Notes: generated from the sequence alone by a model not told the origin. Shown: positions 10,354 through 23,564, counted from the first letter of the stretch. The stretch: DNA of 64,000 nucleotides from Eudorina sp. 2006-703-Eu-15 (GCA_003117195.1 BDSI01000016.1:1054001-1118000); one strand, 5' to 3'. Numbers and translations are program-made.

Positions 10354-13300
10354 CTCGACGCGCGTCGGACATGCCAGCGGGAAGACAGAGGAGAAGGCGC
10401 AGGTATCGGGGCAGGGGCCGCCGGCGCAGGCGGAGGCGGAGGCGGACACCTCATCGTGCCTTGCAGCCCTGGAGGGGCTCCGTGCCCAGCCGCGGCGCGT
10501 CCCGCCGGCCAGAAGGGTGGGAGGACGGGGCCATGCGGGGCCGTCCGGAGGCTTACACTGGCAAGGTGTCGGGGATGAAGCGCTTGTTGTATAATGTTTC
10601 GCGGCTTTACTTGCTTGTACGCACGCTGCTGACGGCCATTGGGTGGAAGGGACCGGGACACGTTGCGGCGGTGTGGTTTGGGCGGACTTGCCCGACAAAC
10701 TGGGCTCGTCTGAGAATGCGCTGGGACTTCCTAGTATTTTGCCTGGCCTAAACCCGGATCTCTCGCTCTGGCGGTCAGCGGAGAGCTATTGCCTGCGGGT
10801 CGTGAAGGGCCCGGGACGCCAGCCAACACGTTCAGCATGAGACTCGGCGTGGCAAGGATTGAAGACCTCAGCGCACACGTACCCTGCGTGCTAGGGACTC
10901 GGGACTCGAGCGTTGGCTGCAATGACGAGGCTGACCTGAAAATTGATCCGGCTAGTTGTGGGTTAGAGATCGGCCTGCGCGGAATCTTGACGTGGTGGTG
11001 TGTGAAGGGGGGAAGGCTGTGGACATTTGGAGGGCCTCTTGGCTGGACTAGGAATTACGGCGGATGGGATGTATATATGGACCAAAAAGGGGGGCGGGCG
11101 CTTTTCAGATGAGGTGAACGCTTACGTCGTAGCTCCCGGCGACGCCCATCGGGACGGGGAATCCCGTTGCATCAGCGGGGAGGCCGTCAGGCGGCCAAGC
11201 AGCCCGCCAGGCAGGGCCGTCCTCGTAGTACTGAATAACACTATTATGTTGGGCAAAACCGCTAGTGTGGATTACGGCTTTACGGGGCAGGGGCGGTGGG
11301 ACTCGCTGAGCTGCTACGCCGTTGCCACCGCGGCGGTCCGCGAGGTACCGCACCAACCGCGCGTCCATTTCACCCGCGTTCCAACGAGCACGAAACCTGG
11401 GTGGCCTCCTGCTTGTGTGTGTTTGGCTGCCGTGGGACGGTGGGAGTACACCCGCTTGTCGCTGTGAAAGCCCCGCCGATGTGTGACCTGTTGTATGTTT
11501 GTTGGTCAGCGTTCCTGCGTACCGTAAGCGGCAGTGTGCGCTGTGCGGTGTGGGGCTAGGAGCTAGGGGGCCCTGCGGCACACACGCATGCGCGCCCTCG
11601 CATACACACGCACACGGTCGTCGTGTCCTGCGTGCGTGGGCCGTACTGGAGCGCTGCGGTACCGACACTGCGCGCGGACACTTAGGTACTTGTTTCACCG
11701 CAACAGCCGTCATCCTGTTCGCATCCTGGTGGGATTGCGGGTGATCACCTCCCGGCCTCATGGGATGCACCTGTGCCGGTGAGTTATCCAAGACGCGAAG
11801 GAAATGGAGATATTTGGAATCACGTACGGCCGCGCTCACCCATTACTTTGCAGGCGTTGCTTGCATAGCATGGTGAGCCGCGACCCTTCGCCAGGAGGGA
11901 TCCCGGCTTTCATTGACTTCCGGTGCCGCCACGCTGTCCAGATGCCGCACGCTTTGTAGGCCTCCCCGTTCCCCTTAAGAAAGCGCTGAATGCACGCACG
12001 TTAAAATCCTGCAGCATTAGCAGCAGCAGCCACTTGCATCTGGAACCTCCCGGCACAGCTTCAGTACCGCGGCCCTAGCAAGGCGCGAGAGGAAGCGGTC
12101 ACCTCGTGAAGGTCCCCCACCTCACCATCCAACGAACCGTCGATGCAGCAACGGACATTAGAGTAACAAGGACCGACAAAACAATCCGTCACAGTGCGGC
12201 ATGATGCGCATTAGCCACGAAGCTCACCAGCCACTCCCGCAACCATCAACATCGTGCAGCAAGCAGTCCCCAAAAGTGCGGGATTCAAGCCTGCGCGCTC
12301 TCCAAGACCAACAACAGTGAGAAGCCTCACCTGCCATGCAAACCAGCAACCAACTCAAAAGGAATCAGCGCAACGCCCGGGATCTCCGAACAACACGGTC
12401 GCACGTCTACTTTGTCTGCCAACACCGAACGCTCAGGCTGGGAGCACGTGCACGCCACCCGTCACGAAGCCCATCCATGGGCGTCCCCGCACGAGCCGAC
12501 AGACAGACACATGGAAGCGAGAAATAGCAACCAAGAGGCGGCGAACACTGGCCATCTCGACCACACGACCATCAAGTAGGCGAGGCTGGAATACTCAGCC
12601 AGGGAAGCAAGGTGATGCATTCAACACTCATGTCCACGTCCTCGGGGCACCCCAAAAACATCACGCCGGGTGCTGCCGGACGCGACACGGTCGGCAACGC
12701 ACCCATCCGCATGTCATCTTCCACTCTCAAGCGCACCTCGCGCAGTCCCTTCTGTGCCCCCCCAACCGTTCAAGCAGCATGGCATCACTGCACAACAACA
12801 CCCTGCCGAACAGTGCCTTATCCGCACCCGGACAGATGTGCCATCACACTCGGAACAGCAAGTAAAAGTTTTTCCGGTCGAGCTCGTTCGTTAGTTTCTT
12901 CCTCTTGGGCAACACAATTCACGCGTGACGCAGGCGGACTGAGGCACTTTGCGGCTCAACAGGACTTGGCTAGGTAACTCTCCAGGAGCACTGCATTTCC
13001 GCACATCGCGGCTGGGTGAATGGGCATGTCAACATGCAGGCGTCATGGAGGGCACTCGCACAACTATGGTGCACGGCTATGGAGCAAAATTTGAAGATCT
13101 CTACTGACGAACTGCGAGGCGTGACACAGGAAAGAGCAAATCCCAGCGCGGCCCGCGAACAGCGGCTTCCGCAGCCGAACAAACGCTTCCCGTATTCTCT
13201 ATCATGCTTCCCGCAGCCCTCCTATTTCGAGTCTCCCGACACGTCCGGACCTAACTTCCCGAGAGCCGCGCGGCCGCAAGTCGAGAGCGTGCACCGTCAG

Positions 13301-13592
13301 CAGCGTCAACAGGAGGCAGCGTCAGAGCAGGCGACTCTCGCAAGACATCACGCTGGAAGCTCCGTCCAAGCCGCATTGGAGTACCCGCACAACTTACGGG
13401 CTCCATCTGGCACAGTCGCGGCGCAAAAGGAAGCGCGCACATGCCCAAAAATCGGCACCTGCGGAGCCCCGCGCGTTACACAACCGCTTTATCCCAGAGG
13501 CGGCCTGCGTCAGCAGCATAACCGTCCCCGATTCCAGCCGGACCTTCGTGACGCAACTCTGCGGCCGTTGCGCCTTCTAACAGACGGCTGAT
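10354..13592. other. 3.2-kb gene-poor region
   Basis: This contains the convergent 3' ends of DGK and BTA1. Open frames here (for example 12254-12865 plus and 11105-11839 minus) have no domain signature and no plausible splice pattern. Nothing else was recognised apart from the UGUAA signal at the right end. Confidence 0.55.
13476..13480 (-). terminator. Candidate UGUAA poly(A) signal of BTA1
   Basis: TGTAA on the minus strand about 113 nt after the BTA1 stop. UGUAA is the usual near-upstream poly(A) element in chlorophycean algae. Confidence 0.4.
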
Positions 13593-16500
13593 TTAGTCCT
13601 TCTTGCCCTTGCGGCGGGCCATGAAGAACGAGCTGTACATGTTGACGCGGTCCATGTAGCCCTGGTCGGCGCGGCGAATGCAGCGCACGTCGAACCCGGC
13701 CTTGCGGATGAGCTCCGCATACGGCGGGTTGAGTGAGGCTGAGCGCCAGATCACGATGCCGCCCGGGGCCACCTGCTTGGCTAGGAGCTCCGCCAGCTGC
13801 TGTGCCACGTTCAGGTCGAGCCAGTCCACGTGGTCCATCAGGATGACCTGTTGGTGGGGCAAAAGGGCGCCAACACGGCCACGTCTGAACCCATCCAATC
13901 CAATTCCGTATAAAAAAGTAACCCGAGTGAACAGACATGCACAAATGAAGCAATGTATAGAACCTTGCGATGAAAGTGTGCAGGTGTGCACGACACGAAG
14001 AATGGTCCGCTAGTGATGATTGACTGATAACTGCGAACAGCCATATGAAAGCTGCCCTGTTGCTCATGCAGCCCATGCGCATGTTTTACCTTGGTGTAGG
14101 TGCGCGCTTTGAGCTCGTCCATGAAGAAATTGGTCGAGACCGTCAGGTTGTCCACGATGCCGCTTTTGAGCGCCGAAAAGCCCGACTCGCGCAGGTAGGT
14201 CGGGCAGTTGTCCCGCAGGAACTTGCCCGTCAGGCAGTTGTAGTAGAAGTAGTTGTGCTTGCGCACGTGGCTGTTCTCAGCCACGCCGTCCATCGTGCGG
14301 GCAATGTACAGCTCGATCGGAATGCCATCCGCCTTGATCAGCGCGTACTGCTTCCCTGCGCGGCCGTGCAAGATTCGTACCATATCAGTTCTGTCTCGCA
14401 CGGCTTAGCCCTACACTACCCTCCGTAATCTTCGGTATTTGGAGTGCAACATGTTCTTATTCCCAATTTGACCATACTTGAAAGCAGGTTTTATGAGACC
14501 AGTCGTATGGATAAGAGTGCTCAGGTATGTCTGGGCGATCTGCTCCGGCTCATCAAGCAGAACGTACACAGCCCGCCGTTGTCGCCGAACCGGCAGGCAC
14601 GTACCCGGCACACCGCCGCCGAACCACAGGACGGCCTTGTTGAAGAGCACCAGGCTGACGAACTTGACGAACAGCCAGACGAGCAGCTTGGGCCCGTGCT
14701 TCACGAAGTGAATCATCACGTTCGAGTCCCAGATACGGCGCTGCTCCTCCAGCGTCGGGGCGTTGGCTATCCGCTTCACGGTCTTGCCCATGCCCATGAA
14801 CACCGCAAGGCACTGGAGCACCCAGCAGAGCTTGCCCATGCCGCCCTGGTAGTACAGGCCATGCTGGAAGTACCATAATCGCCGCGACCAGAAGTTGTTG
14901 CTGGTCTGCGACAGGAAGGGCGCCAACTTGGCCTCGTAGATCTCCTCGATGCGTGGGTGCACGCCCTCACCGAACATCTGCAGAGAAAACCGCAAAGCAG
15001 CAGCGGGATAGGGATGGGAAGTCAGATGACCAGCGGCGCGGCACGGATGGAGCTATGCCGGCAGTAACATGGACTATCCGGTCCAAGAGAAAAGGCTTCC
15101 TCCGTTTGGAATGATATCCAGGTACATTAGATTGCAAATCCTCCAGTGGCGGCGGGTACCGTGGATGACAGGTCAAACATGTTGGTGCCTGGTTCGCGAC
15201 AGACGCAAAATAGCCATCAGGACATCAGCCCCAGTGCCACCAGCAAACGACCCTGGGATTAGCCCGCACCTGCCATACGTCCTCGAACTCGAGCTGCTGG
15301 ATGGCCACCTTCTTGAGCTCCAGCAGGGCCGACTGAGCCGGGTTGCAGTCCACCGACACAACCTGCAGCACAGCGCCCGACCGGTCACTGAGGCCTCGCT
15401 GTGCGACCCGAAAGGCCTCAGCCATTCGTCACATCCTCCAATTTTCCACACAAATACCGCTGCAGGTTGAAGCCGTGCTTGGTGATAAATGAGATATGTT
15501 CGCATCGCCAGGTGCTCAGAAGTTACTCAGTTCGGGCTAGTTACGCCCCTCGTGTGAATGACGGATGTGCGGGACTGATGACCGCCACATGGTCAGGATC
15601 GTTCGATAGCAGGGAATTCGTGGACTACTGCAAGAGTCCTCCGCACACCTGGCCGGCACCTTGCACCAGCAAGTTCAGGGCATTGCACCCGCCGCTGGTC
15701 AATGTCAGCACGGTGTCGTTCGGGTTGATCTCCATCACCTGCACGAAGGGGCATCGTGAGAGTTGGCGGACGAAATATGCTCGGTCTGCCGATCAGATCG
15801 ACGCTGATTCCAGTGTCACATAACCCCAGGGCAAACCTAATTACCGTCAGTTTGCTTCCATACATTTCCCAGAGCAGCATCAACACATCGAAAACAACGC
15901 ATGGCAGTTGACACAACCGCCCGCACCCCCCAACGGGCAAGCCGTGCCATGCCGCACCTCCATGTCCGGCTCCGGGTCCTCCCAGGACTGGGTGTACAGG
16001 AAGGTCGGCGGGAACATGGGCGGGCGCTCCACGCGCTCCTCATGCAGCGCGTCTGTATTTTACACCACACATGTACGCCGCACGGTGTCAGTCGCGTTCC
16101 GAGACACACCGCACCATTACTGTCCATCACGCAAGGGGTGCATACTTGCAAAAGGTCCCGCGCATGTACGAAAACTAGAGTTCACCCGGCTGATATCCTT
16201 GCGGCAACTTGTCCCCAAGTTGCCATCACCCCTCCATCCCAGTATGCTCACGTCCGACGGATGGGTGGCGACCGATCCAGACGTAGTACGGTGCGCGCAG
16301 CCAGGGCACGTACGGGATCGAGCCCTGAAGATTGTCAAAAGCAAAATCACAATCGAACTTAGATGTTCGTGTAGGTCAAGCCAGCCATTCTGTTTGAACG
16401 CGCATGTGCAGCAGAAGGATCAGAGACATCTGAACCAATGTATGGCATGTGGTCAACAGAGCGTCCACGAGCACATGATCCGGGTGTCATCACAAATCAT

Positions 16501-18045
16501 TTCGAAGGATATCGAGACAGGCTTTCTTTGCTGGCGATTGCAGGGATGTGTGGAATCAAACATCAATCCGCCAGGCTACTGCAGGGTCATTGCTGCGGCT
16601 TTCCGTGTACAAGCCGGGTGCCGCGAGCCGGGTGCCGCGAGGACTTGTGGATGCACGAGTCGCACGCCTCAAGCACCGCACCGTACCTGGCTGTTCTGCT
16701 CCCACACGCGCTCCAACTTCTGCTCCAAGTAGGCCCGTCGCTCCGGCCCAATGTCAATGTTGTCGATGTCGAAGATAGAGCTGCGTGGGTGCAAGGTAGT
16801 CATGGTGTAGAATCGCTATTGTGCATAACACCAATGCCTCCACAGGAGTTATCAGAACATCTCCGTGGTGCGCTGTTCAGTACAGCTATCCAGGAATCGT
16901 GATCGTGTGGAATGAAGCAAGTGCTTCACCATACATGCATGGCTGCTTAGTGTCCATGCCCAGGAGATTACCACAACACAAGCCCCGAGTGTGCAGCGAC
17001 GTGCAAGGTCTGGCACGGAAACACGTGTCGGTCGGCGGTTATAACTGTACCGTTAGCGACAGTTAGATAACCGCATGCTCCATTGCCTCAGGAGACCAGG
17101 GCGCAAGCCCCCATTGCCAAGGCCCACTGCAGGACACATGAAACTAGGCTTACCGCCAGAAGAAACGGCGCCCCCAGGACATCTGGCGCATCGGCAGGTC
17201 GTACTTGCCGCTCACGTAGAAGTCCGCGACACCGACCAGGCCATCCGCAGACAGGTACGAGATGGCTTGGTCAATGACGTTGTGGAAGGGAGGAATCACT
17301 GCAGTCGAGGAGCACTGTTGTCAGATGCGAACATCGACCAAGTGATGTCCATAACTGAACCTATTACTTACTAGTTAATGAATAAGAGAACGTGACGAGA
17401 GTAGCAGTACCCTCTGGAGGTGCGAACTGACAGGCGTCCGCCTCAATGCAGTGCACGTTCTTCCAGCCCTTGGCCTTCGCCTTGCGCTTTGCGACTTCGC
17501 AAAGCGAGTGGCAGAGGTCCACCACGTAGATCGCCTTGAAGCACGACAGGTCGATGTACTTCGCCATCATATCGACGTTCTCCTGCGAGCGCGGCGGATC
17601 GTCGTCTTGGCGCCACCATCCTTGCACCGTTGCGGCGGGCCCTTACAACTCACCCCAGTGCCGCCACCCAGATCCACCCAGATCATGTTGGAACGACCCG
17701 CCAGGCGAGCCGCGCACGCAGCGAGCATCGGCTTGCGACCCCACAGGAACCTGGCGCGGAACGCATCATCTGCGCAACCAAGGCGCCGGGTGTGAGGAAT
17801 CTACAATCAAATTTCTAAATGTGAGAATATGCGCCAGCAGCATTCTACTTACAGGCTGTTGCCTGAGGTCCGTAAAAGCTCTCAAGTCGCGCGGCGTGAT
17901 CGTCGCCCTTCTTGCTGCCGAACCACATGTGGCGAAGAACAGTGAGGTCATTCTTCACGCTGGAGATGTTCTTGAGCTTCTCGAGCGAAAAGTTCTTCTT
18001 CATATAGTTGTCCCGAACGGGACGTCCGTCCTTGCCAGCTCCCAT
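13593..18045 (-). CDS. BTA1: Betaine lipid (DGTS) synthase, bifunctional
   Basis: Twelve exons join in phase to 667 residues: 17853-18045, 17654-17769, 17372-17582, 17154-17298, 16687-16780, 16252-16324, 15958-16052, 15649-15738, 15270-15362, 14605-14977, 14090-14355 and 13593-13847. The enzyme makes diacylglyceryl-N,N,N-trimethylhomoserine from diacylglycerol and S-adenosylmethionine. The N-terminal half is the BtaB-like N-methyltransferase, with the SAM motif VDLGGGTG (residues 96-103), VVDLCHS and EADACQF. The C-terminal half is the BtaA-like 3-amino-3-carboxypropyl transferase, with LTSGGCNALN (322-331), VVSVDCNPAQSALLELKK (340-357), VLWFGGGVP and GVVIWRSA-type sequence near the end. This order, opposite to that in fungi, is the algal arrangement. 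A membrane-associated (ER) location is expected from the pathway; hydrophobic stretches such as LLVWLFVKFVSLVLF are visible. It shares a 1.2-kb head-to-head intergenic region with the ankyrin-type gene. Confidence 0.96.
17825..17832. promoter_or_regulatory. P1BS-like site in BTA1 intron 1
   Basis: GAATATGC fits GNATATNC, the binding site of the MYB-CC phosphate-starvation regulators PHR1/PSR1. The motif is short, so chance occurrence is quite possible. Confidence 0.3.
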
Positions 18046-19211
18046 CTCTCCTTAACCACTGTAGCCTAGACAGAAACAAAGGTCAATAAGAGCTAGCACG
18101 ATGTACAAGGAGTACATGCGGCCTGGGAAAGCGTCAGGGCACAACTGGCGCGCAAGCTTTGTGACATGCTCCTTAGCTCCGAGACCGTTGTCGTGCATAT
18201 TCGTTAGAACCGCTATTGCTTTTTATGAACCATGAAAGTTCTCGTACTTCTATTTATGATTATAAAGTATTCAATGTTGCACTGATGAGGTCTATGGCGC
18301 CAAATTCATTACAGCTCGGGACACGGGCATCTTGTGCGTGTGTACAGTTTTTGGGCAAAGAAGTATCGCGGGTGAAATAGCTTACAGGCGCGCAAGCTCA
18401 CAAACTTTAGTCCACAGATGCTGCGCTGGCGGTTTAAAAATTGCCGCCAACTGACCCTCCAAGTGCTTTTTCTTGATAAAAAATACCGCGCTGCAATAGG
18501 AAGTCATGTGAAAATTACTGGTATTGCCATGTTGGAGGGTATCTTTCGTCCGTTACAGCACCATATTCTGTAATTGCTTTAGGACTGTCGGCAGCTTGGC
18601 TTCCAAGTGATGGGACTCGCCTCGTAAACATCCGGAGGGGGCATTCGGGCAAGATGCTTGCTTGCTTGGTAAAGTTTGGAAAGAAGCCGCAGAAGAGGCA
18701 AACAGCCGCAGAAGTTATGCAGGCGCACGCTGGTAGATGCGTGCATTCCCCACTGGCGATGCATTGCTTTTTGCCCTATAATAACGGTGTCCATGAAGAT
18801 TGTCGCTGACAAGACGCCTTTCCGTTCGGGCCCATGGGACGACACGGCCGACGTTGGGCCGTACCCGGGCGTAAGAAAGGCACCATCATAAACCTATTTC
18901 CATGTCGACGTGGTTCGTTGACGGCAGAACGGTTTGGTTCTAGGCTTTCTCCAAGATGAATGTCCGTGCAGGGAACTCCGCAAATCCTTCAACACCGCCG
19001 CAGTAGACGTCAACGTGCAGCAGCGCGCTTAATATCATACCGAGGCGGCGCTAAGAAGAGGGTTGTCATGAGTTGCGAAAATCCTTAGCTCTACGCTCTA
19101 AACTCTGCGTCAGCTGTTTGATCCGGCCCAGCTTCTTGCAGCGAAGGCTGTTGGTAGAACCAGCCCCGCTAAGTCTTTAAGTCTTGTGGACCCACACCCT
19201 AGTCGTAAAAA
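18046..19211. other. Divergent promoter region of BTA1 and the ankyrin-type gene
   Basis: There is no coding exon in this stretch. The left 500 bp are unusually AT-rich for the window, with several ATTTA/TTTAT runs. A P1BS-like site lies close to BTA1. The short frames at 18579-18891 show no family features. Confidence 0.55.
18195..18202. promoter_or_regulatory. P1BS-like site upstream of BTA1
   Basis: GCATATTC fits GNATATNC. It lies 150 bp upstream of the BTA1 ATG, and a second match falls in intron 1. DGTS replaces phospholipids when phosphate is scarce in several algae, which gives the match some biological sense, but this is inference. Confidence 0.35.
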
Positions 19212-21046
19212 ATGACGGAGGATGTTCTGCCAGCGTCAGCAGCTGATCAGGAAACTTCATCACCTAGGTTCTGGTTACCTGAGATGATAGAGCGGATTGC
19301 GGCGCACCTGCGGCGCAACGATGTCGCGCTGCACCTGCGACTCGTCAACCGGGCCGCAGCCGCGGCGCTCCACAGCCCACAATTCGCCACCGTGCACCTC
19401 TCCGAGCCCGTGCCGCACGCTGACTTCGCGCGGCGTTGGACCGACCCTCGGGCCCTGAGACCGCTGACGTGGCAGCAGCGGCGGCGCTTGCTGGCGCTGA
19501 CGGCGCGCAGCGGCGACCTTGTCAACCTCACAACTCTGTTGGCCATGGATGAGCGCTTTCCGGCCGGGCCTGACGTCATGGAGGCCGCTGCGGGTGCGGG
19601 CCATCTGGCCATGACCCAGGCGCTCCGTCAGCGGGGCTGCCCCTGGAGCGAGTTCGCGGTCAAGGCCGCCGCGGGCGGCGGCCACTCCTCGGTGTGTGAG
19701 TGGCTGGTGGCCAGTGCCTGCCCCTGGAGTGACGATGCACCGGGCGATGCCGCCGCCGGCGGTCATGTGGGTCTTATGGACTGGCTGCTCGGAGTTGCGC
19801 CGGCGAGCAACCCCGTGCCCAACCTATTCGACCTGCTCGCGAACTGGCTGCCGGCCGCCCGCCAAAGAGTCTGCGTGCCGTACCTGCTCGAGGGCGCGGC
19901 GCTCGGCTGCGAGGTCACGACGCTGCAGCGCCTGTACGGCACCTGGGTCGGCGGCAACGCCACATTGCTCGATTTCTGGGACACCCCGGGGCTCTTCATC
20001 TTCTCCAGGGCGCGCATCATGTCCGCCGCAGCAGCCAGCCGCTCGCCGGATTGGCAGGCCAAGCTGGAGTGGCTGGAAGCCCAAGGCTTCGAGCGGCAGG
20101 TGGCGGTGACGCCGGAGGTGCTGCGGCGCGCCGATTGGCACGCGCGGCTGGACTGGCTTCGGGCACACGGTTACGGCGGGGACCTCGGCGCCGCCAGGGC
20201 GGCGGCCTCCCTTGGCGACGCCGAGGCGCTCCGCATCCTGCTGGCCTCCGCCGCACCACCCGGCACCGTGGGCGCGCTCCCGCTGCTGGAGGCGGCAGCG
20301 GAGCACGGCCACGTGCACGTCCTGGAGCTACTGGACGCGATGGGGTACTTCGTGGGGGATAGGGACGGGGAGGCGGCAGCTCCGATGCTGCGCATGGCGG
20401 CGCGGCAGGGCCATCTGAGGGCGCTGGCCTGGCTGGCGGATCGGCTGGTGGGCCCGAGGGACCTGGGGCAGGTGCGGTGGCCGTCAGAGGAGTTGTTTGC
20501 GGCGGGAGCCGCATCCGGCAGCGTGGAGGTGATGGAGTGGCTGCGGAGCAGGCGTTGCCGCTGGGACGCGAGCGCGTTCGCCGCGGCGGCGCAGGCAGGC
20601 AGTGAGGAGGCGCTGGAGTGGCTGGCGGCGCAGGGATGCCCCATCGGGGTGGGTGTTTGCAGCGCTAGTAGGTAGTATCGCTACGTAACTGCGAATACGC
20701 GCGTTCGGGATCGTGGCTTTGGGATGGGTTGTTGGGCTTTAGTGTGGTGGGGTGAGGAAGCCGGGAAGGGCGTGCTGCTGCAGTCGGCCACTTGTGCGCC
20801 GCCTCCGCATGTGTTGGGGCCTCGCTGTTGACCCCGTTGCGCTTGTTGTCTGCCCGTCACATTGCGCGGTGGCTACCGTGATTTGCTCCGCAGGATCGTG
20901 CGCAGCTGTGCATGGCGGCGGCACTGCGACGCGACGGGACCACGTTGCGGGTGCTGTACCGGCTGGGCTGCCTGCCCAAGGTGGTACCGGCGGAACCCGC
21001 CGACGCCCAGAGCTCCGCTGAGCCTCGAAGATTGGCAGAGAAGTAG
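19212..21046 (+). CDS. F-box-like protein with divergent ankyrin-type repeats
   Basis: Two exons (19212-20648, 20894-21046) join at phase 0 to 529 residues. Residues about 20-50 (FWLPEMIERIAAHL...LRLVNRAAAAAL) look like the short F-box/helical head common in chlorophycean ankyrin proteins. From about residue 95 there are repeated units of roughly 30-35 residues of the form AAAxGHxxxxEWLxxxGCPW, for example AAGAGHLAMTQALRQRGCPW, AGGGHSSVCEWLVASACPW and AGGHVGLMDWLLG. Repeats continue to the C-terminus, including one encoded across the splice (CPIG|DRAQLCMAAALRRDG). Such proteins form large lineage-specific families in Chlamydomonadales, and their partners are mostly unknown. A role as an SCF substrate adaptor is only a guess. 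The first exon has an uninterrupted 1.4-kb frame. Confidence 0.8.
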
Positions 21047-21314
21047 TCAGTACATGCTTAAGTGGACGCGGCGGGTTACCCGCCTCTGGGCTGTTGCGAC
21101 GGCCTGCTCAGGGCCTTGGGAGGGGTCATGAACGCGGTTTCGCTGCCCTGCTTGACATGAGGGAAAATGAATGCGAACCTAGTTGTGGGCAACATCAGAT
21201 ACCATGGGGTTAGCACGCTGCTGGTCTAGGCTTAGGTGCGTGGCTGAGTTGCATTCCGCACAGATAAGCGTGCATACATGTGGTTGTTGGTCTCCATTGT
21301 GAGCGCGTGAAAGT

Positions 21315-21319
21315 TGTAA
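21315..21319 (+). terminator. Candidate UGUAA poly(A) signal of the ankyrin-type gene
   Basis: TGTAA lies 269 nt after the stop codon, the first such match on the coding strand. Confidence 0.4.
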
Positions 21320-23127
21320 GGTAACGGCCAAAGCAACCGCGGACTACGCGGTTGCGAGGACGCGGGCCGTTGTGGACCTGTACCCGTGTATCTGCACGAA
21401 TCAAGTATTCCTCGACATGTGTACGGATTTAGTTGCATCGTGCCTGCAGGAGATTGTGGTGTCCGGTCGCAGACCAGAAGTTGTTGGAGTGTTGAAGCAC
21501 ACTGTGCCGCGTTACCCGTATCCCTTCGCCTGCCAGAAACGTCTCGACTAGCAACCTTAACGCCAGCGGCCTTGCAAGGATATGCAACGAGTGCCCGTAT
21601 CAAACAGACGACGTGCTCCTGCGCACTAGAGCGCACTCCATGCCACGCCCGCCAAAAATGGCTACGACGGCCTCAGGATTTTGTGCCGAGGTTGTATCCA
21701 GTACGCTGAAGCGCATATTGATCTGTATGGCGAAAGCATCCCACCCCAGGCATGCCAGCCGTCCTGTCCTTCGCAGCCACGACCCCCACGAGGAATGTGC
21801 CTAACCTGTCTCCTGCTCTGTACATACCGCCGAAGCCTTGGCATGCGTACCCACCCGCCAACACTAGACGACTTCGACGGACAACGATGACGGGGCACCG
21901 AATCGCCCCTGATAATTCACGTGGAGATATGCGCACCCCAAACTCACCACCTTGTGCCGCAACCGTGGCGCGGCGCGTTTTCTGTGCGCACAGGCAAGCG
22001 ACGTGCGATGGGCAGCCGCGGCGCGGCGCTTCCAAGGCTTCGACAGCTGCCCAGACCGCCAGCGCCCAGTCAAAGACATCAGGTCCCCAAACACGTACAG
22101 TCATTCATGCACTGCAGTGACCCGGCCCTCACCCTCTATAATCCTTCAACCTTCGGGACAGGCCATTGTAAACCTGTCGAGCCCGCCATTCTGAGCCCTT
22201 GATGCCGTGACCAACAGGGACGCCGCGGGTTCGATGTGCGCAGTGGCAGTTTCCATGAGCGGCGCCTTTGCCATCGGGAGTTCCCCCTAGAGCGAGCAAG
22301 ATGTCCTCAATTTAAGGCGGTGTACCGACCACGTACAACGTTTTCTCTATCCATGCCGAGGTCAGCAACCATAGGACCGCACTGCCCTGGCCTCTCACGT
22401 GTGGCGATAAGCCGCGGCGGATTGGGCTATGGACGGTGACCCGTGCGGTGCGGAGAGAACCGACGCGGCCCGCCCGTGAACTGGCAAACCTGTTAACGGC
22501 CCCATCCCACAAAAGAAGTCCCCAGCGCAGTGAAGGTATTCATTCAACTCCTCATCGACGACTCCCGAACGTACACGACAGATACGAAGCGAAAAGAAGA
22601 CATGCCGCTGAAACCCCTGCGCCTGGACAGTGGGACTAGACGCTGCGTCCCACCGGTCAACGCAATTCGCAACTCATAGCGCCTGATCGTGCTGCCCCTT
22701 TCCCGGCCTGCGCGTCGGCGCATACACGCGCAAGCGCCTGCCATGTACCCCGTCTGCGTTGCATTACCGGCCCAATAGCAGATCCGCAGCCACCTAGTCG
22801 ACCGCTGCACGTCCACCTACCTCGACCTCCGACCCACAACATAAACCCAGTTTGCCTTGGCGTCCTTCGGGTGTCACGGAAGAGGCGCGCAGTTCACAAC
22901 AGGCAACGCTGCACAGCTGCTGGTCTCCACGTCAGCCCTTCCGCAGTGGCAGTGGCGCGCCTGCCGCCCCGCTGCGCGCCTTTTCCTCCTAGCCTGGACA
23001 GGCAGCCGAGTGCCTATAACCGCATGTCCAGCAGGTCACCACTGCAGCGCGGAGAATCGGCTGCACCTATCCGGACCGGAAGCGGAACGGCCGGTGCTGC
23101 GTCCCATAAACCCCCAAGTTTGCCAGC

Positions 23128-23132
23128 TTACA
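23128..23132 (-). terminator. Candidate UGUAA poly(A) signal of CUL3
   Basis: TGTAA on the minus strand about 430 nt after the CUL3 stop codon, a usual 3' UTR length for volvocalean genes. Confidence 0.35.
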
Positions 23133-23564
23133 CACCAGCTTAGGCTGGCCAAGTCAGCACCTCCTGCACACTTTCGGCTGCACTTCCGTGATTCGTTGGC
23201 GCTGGAGCGCTCCACGCTCCGGCGCGTCAGCAAAACCGGATCCTCGGAAGGTGCGATGGCCGCTAAGTTTGCCTGCCACAGCACAAACGACAGTGATGCG
23301 GATGCAGTCCATTTTCGCTGCGAGAAGCACCCCTGCGAAGCCGTGCACCCCAACAAAGGCGACCGAACACAGAGAAGCCCCAGCCGGCGACGACCAGAGC
23401 TGCCCACCGAATTTACCGCCACGGTCGGTCCCCCCGGCAAGCGGTCGCCCGTGACGCCGCGCTGCATTGGCGGCGCTGGGCGGCAACTGCATTGCCGCGC
23501 CGCCAAGCGGCCCTGCGCTCAGGCCTGCTGGCGCTAAGCGAAAAGCCCAGCCCAGCGGTGCTCG

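Larger units (their letters stand above)
21047..23564. other. Intergenic region between two convergent genes
   Basis: This holds the 3' ends of the ankyrin-type gene and of CUL3, each with a UGUAA candidate. No exon was recognised. The 226-residue frame at 22857-23537 has scrambled composition and no conserved motif. Confidence 0.55.

Noticed and set aside
12254..12865. 203-residue plus-strand frame
   Set aside because: Random-looking composition, no conserved motif, no splice context; lies in the 3' flank between two convergent genes.
18579..18891. Overlapping short frames on both strands in the BTA1/ankyrin gap
   Set aside because: No family features or splice partners; more likely promoter DNA.
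22857..23537. 226-residue plus-strand frame
   Set aside because: No motif, and it overlaps the likely CUL3 3' UTR on the opposite strand.
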